Assembly: GCA_012932865.1 (NCBI GenBank)
Contig: SAXG01000001.1
Coordinates: 1,105,693 to 1,169,692, forward strand
DNA from: Amylostereum areolatum
Lineage: Eukaryota; Basidiomycota; Agaricomycetes; Russulales; Stereaceae
Direction of reading: 5' to 3'
DNA length: 64,000 nucleotides
In this document: positions 57,255 through 64,000 of the stretch, piece after piece
How positions within the stretch are numbered: position 1 is the stretch's first letter
Layout: the number at the start of each line of letters is the position of its first letter
The notes under the pieces: generated by a model
The model's input: the letters and a program-made list of their open reading frames with translations, nothing else
What the model was told of the DNA's origin: nothing
Database searches by the model: none
Program-made: the position numbers and the translations under genes

Positions 57255-57939
57255 TCACTGAACACAGGTCTTCCACACACACATTGCTTCATCGCGGATA
57301 CTAGTTCTCTAATGACCGTAAGGTCTCACCGCACCGTCCAAAGACTCCGGACTCTTCATATAGATTGCATATCATGTACAGTGTACAGCATACAGCAGCA
57401 CCTACGACTAACCAAATAGTGCTTTTACTCCACCCGTTGCGTGCTCTTGCCTTGATTCATGTTACTTTGTTCAGAAATGACAGCGCTCCAGGATAGCGGC
57501 CTAATCGTTGGGAGATTGGCAAGAATTGATGATTGCTTCTGATGGCGGGGATGGATTGGATAACATGGGTGCCATTATCAGCGTTCGACAAGGGGTTTAA
57601 TGTCAATAATGGGAGGCGAGAACGGTCGCCCCATAGAGTCCCAGCCTGCGCAATCCTCCAGGGTTCGTAGAAAAGAGACGTAGTAGGAAGTCACTATTGG
57701 TGACATCGTGTTTATTCAAGCTATATTGGCACGGCGCGAATGGGACCAGATTACGAGGGGAACTTGAGATAATTGGAAGTATATTTGGAGTAGATTACAG
57801 GCGCTATATACCAACTTTAACATTGAGATCTTGTGATGCAACTGAGTATCAACAGAAGGTTTGATAGTCAGTCCTTCGGGGCTGCTACGCACTTGAAGTG
57901 ACCGGACGTACCACAGGCCACTTGGCTATCATGTATGTA
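57255..57939. other. Convergent intergenic region, no gene seen
   Basis: 685 bp between the ends of ATXN3 and the first F-box gene. No coding frame. A TGTACAGTGTACAGCATACAG run at about 57375-57395 is partly palindromic. Confidence 0.5.
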
Positions 57940-59616
57940 TCAATATTGCGGAGTTTTGTGACGGACGTCCTTCCCATCCCATACCACTTCTTGAACGCCT
58001 GCAGAGTCTCGCAGGACATCCACTATGTCACTCGTAACCGCACACTCAGCTATTGACAGTTGACGAAGCGGATGACCGGCCTGCTTCTTGTGCCGGAGTC
58101 CCATCAGTAACAGGAGGGCGAGCGTCATATTATCAGTCGATGCGTCCAGGAGGTTGATTGAAGCCAAGGTCAATTCTTTCAAGTGTGGAAGATAGTCTTC
58201 AGTATCGGCGTTCATGGCAAGGGCAATTTGGCGGGCAACTGTTGTCGACCGAACACGAAGGCTGTGGAAGTGCTTGGACACCGATGACATCGAGGGCATC
58301 CAAAATGGTGGAGGGTCTTCTTCAGTAGGGAAGAGTGTGCCAGTCTGGCGACCGTCGCCTTCGACGTGCAGAGGCCGAACACCGTTGAGGACAGGGAGGC
58401 TGCACGCCATTTCGAGCATGGCTAGAAGGACTGTTGGGGTCCGTGAGGCTCCGATAATGTCCAGCTTCCATTTTTCAGGTAGGAGTGTTGTTTGGACAGC
58501 GGTGGCGAGGGGAAGAATTTTTTGATCGACGAGAGTGGAGGAGCAATCCACGTGAAACCATATATCCTGAATTGAGAGAACTGCAGAACAGAAGGATAGG
58601 TTGTTTGCGATGGCCCCCGCAAAAAGGGTAAGGATGGCCCTCTTCAAGTTCGAAGCAAGGGAAACACCGTCGGCAGGTTCATCCTCACAATGAAGAGTGA
58701 TTTCGAAGATTGTGCTGGGGAGGATAGGGAGATATTGCAAAATTGTGGTGGCTTGTACTGGCCGATCCTCCAGGATGAGTTTTTTCAAGTGCGGCAGTCT
58801 GAGAGATTTCATGACCTCGGGTGAAGGGGCTGAAAGGTTGTCTATACTGGTCTCGAACTCATAGCATAATGCAAGAGATTCTAGGGACGGAAGGTGGGAA
58901 AGCATGATGAAGAATTGCTCCACGGTATCCCATGTCGTGCCGTCTTCGAGTGACAGGTGAGTGAGTGACAGAGGGCCAAATAGAGGCGACATAGGAGGAA
59001 TCCTGCAACGGTTGGAATGAAAGGACCGAAGTTGCCCCAAAGTCACTGTCATAGCGAACGGGTTGAAAACTTCGCTCAAGGTGATACTTGAGGTTTGGAG
59101 TGAGAGTACCTTGAGCGCCGGGGCACGCTGCTGTTCGAGGAGGTCGATAAACTCCATAATTTCTGCAGGAGGAAGATGGTCCGGTTCGTCCCATTCATTC
59201 TCGATTCCTTCTTCAGCGATGGTCAGGTCCGCGATCCGGGAGAATTCTCCGATGACAGCTATGGCGGCCTTGCGGTAGTAGGAGAACCCCTCAACTCCTT
59301 CGAGAGAGACGTTGACCGAGAGAGGCCGGCCCTGAGATCTTTGGAGAGCTACGTTCGTCCATTCGATGCCTCGCTTGATAGGGATGTCGCACCATAAATC
59401 GGCACATCGCAAGGCGACTTGACGCCAGTGCGAACAGACATGGGTAACGGCCGCTGAGGAAAAGTAGGGGGGGAGGGGTACGGATACGAAGCGATATTGC
59501 GCGAGACAACGAAATATTTCATGAAGAAGCTCGACGGGAAGGAGATGAATGTAGGCGGTGGCCGGTTCTTCAACTTGCGCTGTCTCCTGGTTCATGACGG
59601 TAGGGGAATATGTCAC
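57940..59616 (-). CDS. F-box / leucine-rich-repeat-like protein (copy 1)
   Basis: A single-exon frame of 558 residues. The N-terminal F-box reads HLLPVELLHEIFRCLAQYRF, then AAVTHVCSHWRQVALRCADL, with the usual W after the core; it should bind Skp1 and act as a substrate adaptor of an SCF ubiquitin ligase. The rest is a series of degenerate leucine-rich repeats (LPHLKKLILEDRPVQATTIL, LTHLSLEDGTTWDTVEQFFI). Such genes are numerous and fast-evolving in Agaricomycetes; the substrate is unknown. Start: the ATG at 59616, with an in-frame ATG seven codons later (MNQETAQ) as an alternative. It shares layout and length with the next gene, on the same strand. Confidence 0.85.
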   Translation of the reverse strand: MTYSPTVMNQETAQVEEPATAYIHLLPVELLHEIFRCLAQYRFVSVPLPPYFSSAAVTHVCSHWRQVALRCADLWCDIPIKRGIEWTNVALQRSQGRPLSVNVSLEGVEGFSYYRKAAIAVIGEFSRIADLTIAEEGIENEWDEPDHLPPAEIMEFIDLLEQQRAPALKVLSLQTSSITLSEVFNPFAMTVTLGQLRSFHSNRCRIPPMSPLFGPLSLTHLSLEDGTTWDTVEQFFIMLSHLPSLESLALCYEFETSIDNLSAPSPEVMKSLRLPHLKKLILEDRPVQATTILQYLPILPSTIFEITLHCEDEPADGVSLASNLKRAILTLFAGAIANNLSFCSAVLSIQDIWFHVDCSSTLVDQKILPLATAVQTTLLPEKWKLDIIGASRTPTVLLAMLEMACSLPVLNGVRPLHVEGDGRQTGTLFPTEEDPPPFWMPSMSSVSKHFHSLRVRSTTVARQIALAMNADTEDYLPHLKELTLASINLLDASTDNMTLALLLLMGLRHKKQAGHPLRQLSIAECAVTSDIVDVLRDSAGVQEVVWDGKDVRHKTPQY

Positions 59617-59946
59617 GCTATAGTTGCATCCACCAGCAATGGCAGACAGTTCTATTCATAAGGACGGCTGAAACCGAATTAATGCATGCCCGGTGCACTC
59701 ACGAATTCTCCAACGCGGTCAAATTTTGGTGCGAAGCGTGTCCGAGGTCAATGGGTATGAGAGGATGACTGTCGAGAGCTGGTCAACAGTCGGGCCCGAC
59801 TGAATGAAGACCGGCTCCGGCGTCTCCCGGTAAGGTTTTGAACCTACTTGAAGCTCGTAACTCCAAGTACTTGCACAGCGGATCGACTGTTATTGCATGT
59901 TGTGCGAAGAGGCTGTTGCATAACTTGGTACTAGAATGATATTATT

Positions 59947-61752
59947 TTACGAGTTCACAATGCCCGTCCCAGTCCCGTCCTGATCCCATCGAACAGCATC
60001 TCGGTGGCCAAGATACCCTCTCAAAACTTCAACCACTTCGGCCACAACCACGCAGTCCTTGATCACCAGACAGCTAAGCGGGTTACCGTCTATAGATTTC
60101 CAATCCATTCCAGCCAACAGCGCCGCGAAAAAAACCAACCCTGCGATAGACCTAGCGGCGAAATCGACGTGCGCGATGTGCAGACTATGAAGGGATGCAA
60201 AATGCGGCCGGAAGCTAGGGCTGTACATAGCAGAGACCACGGCGTGTGCGCATGGCCCATCGATATGGAGCTCCGGTGACAATCTGGCGAACGCGGCGAA
60301 AAGCGGCTGCCAGAACACCACCGTGGTTGGAGCGTCGAGCACGAACAAATCGTTCTGGTCGTACTGGGTTCGAATTTCGACCGATCGGACATTTTGCAAA
60401 ACTGGAAGCTCCGTGATATAGTTGAACATGGATGCGGCAAGGCCCGACCGCTCCCTATCGCAACAGATTGCGAAGGATGTGCGGTCTGGAAGGGAAGTGT
60501 CGTTTGTCGACGATGAAGAGGGATTCCGAGGTTGCGAAGCGGTGAGGGAGATGGAAATCGTCATGGGGCTGTAGTAGATATCCACAGACACAGATTGAAA
60601 CGCGTCATCCGCAACGACGGCTTCCGTAAAGTGGCTGAGAAGAGCGCCTCCCAACTTCGATGCATCGGAAGGGCATTCTTCGTCATCTTCTGTGTGGGGA
60701 CCGATCACTATTTCTGTGGTGGTCGGAAGGGAGAGGGCTTGAAGGATAGCTTCCGTCACGGAGAATGTGTCCTCCAGGCAGAAAAATTCCAATTGTGGTA
60801 GGTGAACCAAGTGCCTACCGCGCCGGGGAGTGACATATGGATAGCGGATAAGCGAGGCGTACTCTGTCGTTAATGCTAACGATTTGAGGGATGATAATGC
60901 GGAAAGCGCATCCAGGAGGCTGTCGATTGTGCTCCATGCACTAAAGGAGTCTGTGATCTCAAGATGGGACAGGGAAGATAGGAAGAGGATGCGAGAATCC
61001 TGAGGGAACGGGCAGTTTGAGGTCGTTAAATTCCGGAGATGGTGCGAGGTCATTTTTTCCAGCAGGTGCTCCCATGTCTCATTCTGGTCCTCGCGACAGT
61101 TGATGAGCAGCTCGAGCGATTCTAAGGATGGTTGCGCGCGAGCGGCCAAGGCTTGTATGATCTCGGACCGAGTTTCGAAGCCAAAATCGTCGATGCCGGG
61201 ATGATCGGTGTCGTCAACGCAAAGGGTCTTGAGGTTGGGCTGTTGGGCTAAGACAGCGCAGACCGCTTTCTTGTAGGACGCATTATTGAGCAATCGAATT
61301 TTGATATCGAGATGAATGGGGGAAGGTTTTGAGCGGTTCAAGGCTTCCATGGCCCACGTCGACCCATGCGTGAATGGAATATGGGTCCATAGGCTTGATG
61401 TGTTCAGTGTCACTTCCCGCCAGTACCTGCAAACATGCGAGACTACGGCAAGCGGGAGAGGGTGCGGATGGCGCAAGTAGGGGAGTCGACCGAATATGTC
61501 TCCGAGAAGTTCGACGGGGAGCTTGTTCGGCATGGGGGTTGCAGTAGAGCCATCGGACGAAAGACGGATATTTCTCTGAATTGAATTTGGCGAAGCCATG
61601 CGTCCTGCGAAAGAGACCCTGTCAGAAGAACCTTTCGAGTTTCGGAACAGGAAGGCATACAAAGTGGATGGGGGATTCAATGCGAATGTAAGAGATATTG
61701 CCAAGGTCGGTCGACGTTGCACGAAAAAAATGCGGCTCGCAAGTCGCGACAT
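59947..61752 (-). CDS. F-box / leucine-rich-repeat-like protein (copy 2)
   Basis: A single-exon frame of 601 residues, on the same strand as copy 1 with 330 bp between them. The F-box reads KLPVELLGDIFGRLPYLRHP, then AVVSHVCRYWREVTLNTSSL with W and the same spacing as copy 1; the rest is again LRR-like (FLSSLSHLEITDSFSAWSTI, LPQLEFFCLEDTFSVTEAIL). The end VRWDQDGTGTGIVNS stops at 59947. The first 51 residues (MSRLASRIFFVQRRPT to FAGR) precede a second ATG at 61599 (MASPNSIQRN) and do not resemble copy 1, so 61599 is a likely true start. A tandem duplication origin is probable, with large divergence. Confidence 0.82.
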   Translation of the reverse strand: MSRLASRIFFVQRRPTLAISLTFALNPPSTLYAFLFRNSKGSSDRVSFAGRMASPNSIQRNIRLSSDGSTATPMPNKLPVELLGDIFGRLPYLRHPHPLPLAVVSHVCRYWREVTLNTSSLWTHIPFTHGSTWAMEALNRSKPSPIHLDIKIRLLNNASYKKAVCAVLAQQPNLKTLCVDDTDHPGIDDFGFETRSEIIQALAARAQPSLESLELLINCREDQNETWEHLLEKMTSHHLRNLTTSNCPFPQDSRILFLSSLSHLEITDSFSAWSTIDSLLDALSALSSLKSLALTTEYASLIRYPYVTPRRGRHLVHLPQLEFFCLEDTFSVTEAILQALSLPTTTEIVIGPHTEDDEECPSDASKLGGALLSHFTEAVVADDAFQSVSVDIYYSPMTISISLTASQPRNPSSSSTNDTSLPDRTSFAICCDRERSGLAASMFNYITELPVLQNVRSVEIRTQYDQNDLFVLDAPTTVVFWQPLFAAFARLSPELHIDGPCAHAVVSAMYSPSFRPHFASLHSLHIAHVDFAARSIAGLVFFAALLAGMDWKSIDGNPLSCLVIKDCVVVAEVVEVLRGYLGHRDAVRWDQDGTGTGIVNS

Positions 61753-62180
61753 TGTTCTCTACCAGCTGCACGTGATAAAAATCGCCTTTCGTGTTTGGTT
61801 ACTAGTCCCATTCATCTCTATCCTCGCGGAGTTGCTTCACATCTCTGTTTGCACGACTATAAGCAGCAGATACCTATAACAAAGCTCCTGGTGCGTCCAT
61901 AAAGGGGGAGTTGGCCAAATTCCTCTCCTCACGGTCTCCCACAATCGATGGCATGCAATGCAACGGATCTTGGATGACGTTTACTGAAACTTGGAGATGT
62001 GCGTTCACCATTCCGAGTCGAGTGGACCATTGCCAAGTGGAACGAGAGAGGTCGAGATGGTCATGGGGGCACTGCAAATTGTGGGGCGTCCGATGAAGAG
62101 CGGTGAGTGACGGGTGCTCTGCAAGTCCTGACGCGTCGGTGACGTCGCCGCGGTCGTCGTCTCCGCCACCCCCACCGCTC
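61753..62180. other. Intergenic/promoter region of HSP12
   Basis: About 430 bp. It holds ACGCGT at 62131-62136 and a CRE-like TGACGTC at 62140-62146, upstream of the HSP12 TATA box. No gene is supported. Confidence 0.5.
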
Positions 62181-62187
62181 TATAAAA
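62181..62187 (+). promoter_or_regulatory. TATA box of HSP12
   Basis: TATAAAA 99-105 bp upstream of the ATG, with a CRE-like TGACGTC 35 bp further upstream. In fungi CRE sites bind Atf1-type stress factors, which fits a stress gene. Confidence 0.6.
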
Positions 62188-62285
62188 GCAGCAGCCAACT
62201 TTCATTGAGCTCTAACACCCCCAGCGACTTTTTCAAACACCTACCTTGAACTTCCTTCACCACCACCTCCATCTTTATCATCATC

Positions 62286-62706
62286 ATGTCCGAAGCCGGC
62301 CGCCAATCTTTCACCGACAAGGCAGGCGCTGCCTTGAAGGTAGGGCTTCGTCGATACTCCATCGTTTTCGCGCAGCTCATTTCACCGCTCTAGCCTGACT
62401 CCCAGAAGACGACCACCGAGCACATCGGCGACAAGTTCAAGGGCAGCGCTGACTCCGCCGCATCGACTGTCCAACCTGAGGTAGGAATCCATCCATTTTT
62501 CATACAGGCGCAGAATTTCCTAACGTCTTCGAGCAGTCTCAGAAATCAACCTCCCAGAAGGCCGGCGACACCATCTCCGGAAACAAGAACGACAACGATG
62601 TTCGTTTTGATTTGTTACGAAGCTGTTTTCTGCTGACTTTGATCGATAGGATTCTATCATCGACAAGACTAAGAACGCACTCGGGATGGGCAACAAGTCC
62701 ACCTAG
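62286..62706 (+). CDS. HSP12: Hsp12/Hsp9 family small stress protein
   Basis: Four exons, join(62286..62339, 62394..62480, 62537..62599, 62650..62706), give 86 residues. Hsp12 is an intrinsically disordered protein that folds on membranes and protects them under heat, osmotic or stationary-phase stress. The hallmark start MSEAGRQSFTDKAGAALK matches the family, and the body is Lys/Asp/Ser/Thr-rich with an amphipathic pattern (TTEHIGDKFKGSADSAASTV). The end DKTKNALGMGNKST resembles yeast. All introns are phase 0 and short (54-56 nt and 50 nt). A clear TATA box and C/T-rich leader suggest strong inducible expression. Confidence 0.93.
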
Positions 62707-63088
62707 GCCCCCGCAGTTTCTCAGATTGGTGCTCGCCCTGCGTTTTTGTATTTTCTGATCACTTGTACGGGTATACACTGCTGTATTTTAGCTTCCTGAT
62801 GAAATTGATACGCACACGATTTCAATATTCTGTGGTATTGTACATTGTCGAAGGGGGGATCTTCAAGCAGCGGTCTAGGCGATATGCCAAGTTTGACCTG
62901 CACGGACAGTCATACAACAGAGTGCTGGGTAAAGCCATTCAAAAATATATATATTCATCCTTGAATAAATTACACCTTCACGTATGTATACCATTATCAG
63001 TCTGACGTTACACATGTATGCATCCCACTTACAGTCTCAAATATCTCGTCATCCAGTCCAATCCAATCCACGGTCACATTCTACAGAT
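62707..63088. other. Convergent 3' region, no gene seen
   Basis: 380 bp between the HSP12 stop and the stop of the last gene, A/T-rich around 62945-62985 (ATATATATATTCATCC). It should contain both 3'UTRs. Confidence 0.5.
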
Positions 63089-64000
63089 CTACACACCAGA
63101 GAACCACCACATCATCGCGAGCCATACACCGGCAGGAACCCATAATATTTGGGCGAGATTCCGGGCCGTTGTTCGCCACGCCTTCATTTTTCTGGTTCCT
63201 CCCTCCCTTGGTATACACAGCCGAAGGAGTGATGATGGCAGACGCAGTGCGAGCCTGCGGCGTTGCCCACGGAATGTGAAGGACCACGTCCACCTAGATC
63301 CTTCTGTCGCATCGGTGCCCGACAGGGAGTGAGGCATTCGTAAACGCGGAAGCCGTCGTGTGGCGTCGGTACGATTGGGTACACCGAGAGGGGCAGCATC
63401 GTCGTCTGGAGGCATGTTTATCGTAGGTGAGAGGAACCTCCCCCTGGGAATGCCAGATGGCAGGGGATCCGTGGGACTGGAAGGTGTGGTAGACCAGGAA
63501 TTCCACGGGGTCTGCGGTGCTTGCAAACCATCGAAACCATTTATCCGAGGCGATTCGGGGATGGCTGCCAATCGCGAGCCTGGAGAGCTGGGGAATGGGT
63601 ACGAGTACGAGTAGGTAGAGCTGGCGGAGTACGGGCTCGGAGGATCGAGTTTGGGAGGAATGGGAGAAGGTTGAGTATGCGAAGGGAGCGGAGAAGCGAA
63701 TGACACGCGCACACGTGCTCGCCGAAGGTGCGCGATGAAAAGAACGGCGATGGTAATGCAGAGGAATGGTATATAGAGACGGCCGAAGGGCGTCCTGGTC
63801 TGTGGAAGACTGCAGGGTATATGCGCGTGGCGCGTAATCGAAGAGAGAGTCGACGATCCCTCTGGGAGGAGTGAGAGGAGCTGGAAACCAGGGTAGTCGA
63901 TGTGGCGTGACTGGGAGAAGGACTTGAGCGTGACTTCTTGCACCTCTTGCGCGGAGTCCGCGAGCGCATGCCTGATATCGCAATAGTCCGTGTTGTCGCC
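63089..64000 (-). CDS. Cdc1/Ted1-like metallophosphoesterase, C-terminal part (runs off the window edge)
   Basis: The minus frame is open to the window end and reads GDNTDYCDIRHALADSAQEV, VQEVTLKSFSQSRH, then YPGFQLLSLLP. This matches the tail of the Cdc1/Ted1/PGAP5 calcineurin-like phosphoesterases, whose GDD/GH-type metal residue precedes a DYC stretch and which end with VKSxSM..PGFQLLSL. These ER/Golgi enzymes remove ethanolamine phosphate from GPI anchors. A TM segment (LYIPFLCITIAVLFIAHL) and a Ser/Pro-rich region follow, and a second hydrophobic stretch (QILWVPAGVWLAMMWWFSGV) ends the protein at 63089. The N-terminal catalytic part lies beyond 64000. The family call rests on this short tail only. 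Confidence 0.6.
   Translation of the reverse strand, partial: GDNTDYCDIRHALADSAQEVQEVTLKSFSQSRHIDYPGFQLLSLLPEGSSTLSSITRHAHIPCSLPQTRTPFGRLYIPFLCITIAVLFIAHLRRARVRVSFASPLPSHTQPSPIPPKLDPPSPYSASSTYSYSYPFPSSPGSRLAAIPESPRINGFDGLQAPQTPWNSWSTTPSSPTDPLPSGIPRGRFLSPTINMPPDDDAAPLGVPNRTDATRRLPRLRMPHSLSGTDATEGSRWTWSFTFRGQRRRLALRLPSSLLRLCIPREGGTRKMKAWRTTARNLAQILWVPAGVWLAMMWWFSGV

Noticed and set aside
1..64000. Looked for CRISPR arrays, bacterial operons, secondary-metabolite or defence-like gene clusters.
   Set aside because: None is present. The gene content is ordinary eukaryotic housekeeping and fungal accessory genes.

Overview
The window is nuclear DNA from a filamentous basidiomycete, most likely an Agaricomycete. 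The genes are dense and lie on both strands, and most are cut by several short introns of about 45-60 nt with GT..AG ends and a CTNAC-like branch point. Typical Agaricomycete families are present: a DUF6533 membrane protein, tandem F-box/leucine-rich proteins, a GH16 glucanase, a CON-6 protein, Hsp12, and a LINE remnant ending in an RNase H domain. I recognise about 20 conserved eukaryotic genes. All exon joins were worked out by eye from reading frame, splice signals and family conservation.

Layout. 1-5.6 kb: an unresolved small gene, a coiled-coil protein, and mitochondrial t6A synthase QRI7. 5.8-10.7 kb: TORC2 subunit BIT61/HbrB, a triple-repeat CON-6 protein, a tRNA-Ser with a tiny intron, and GPI18. 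10.9-11.9 kb: a 5'-truncated LINE with a second LINE 3' end inserted into it, each copy with its own 15-bp target-site duplication. 12-20.4 kb: COG5, an EMP70/TM9SF protein, and ribosomal protein RPS23. 20.8-28.7 kb: CDP-diacylglycerol synthase CDS1, topoisomerase TOP1, complex I subunit NDUFB3, and a four-TM protein. 29.4-36.9 kb: a GH16 glucanase, PDK1 kinase, and ILV6. 37.2-46.2 kb: mitochondrial Tyr-tRNA synthetase divergent from queuine tRNA-ribosyltransferase, the rRNA helicase DBP10, and kinetochore protein DUO1. 46.6-52.4 kb: a viroplasmin-like (RNase H1 N-terminal) protein with ACGCGT boxes upstream, a 73-residue protein, a 14-bp inverted repeat, and a DUF6533 protein. 52.5-57.3 kb: an orphan protein, then ATG27 divergent from ataxin-3. 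57.9-64 kb: two F-box proteins, HSP12, and the end of a Cdc1/Ted1-like phosphoesterase that runs off the edge.

Themes. Four gene pairs are head-to-head within about 310 bp. One of them (MSY1/TGT) joins two enzymes that both act on tRNA-Tyr, and another (ATG27/ATXN3) joins two proteostasis genes. An exact 11-mer, GACGCGACGCG, occurs just upstream of genes at four places. TORC2 (BIT61) and PDK1, the two inputs to Ypk-type AGC kinases, are both here but 25 kb apart. I found no CRISPR array, operon or secondary-metabolite cluster. The most unusual items are the nested retroposons, the 6-nt tRNA intron, two GC..AG introns, the shared promoter 11-mer, and a doubly open reading frame at the DUO1 3' end.
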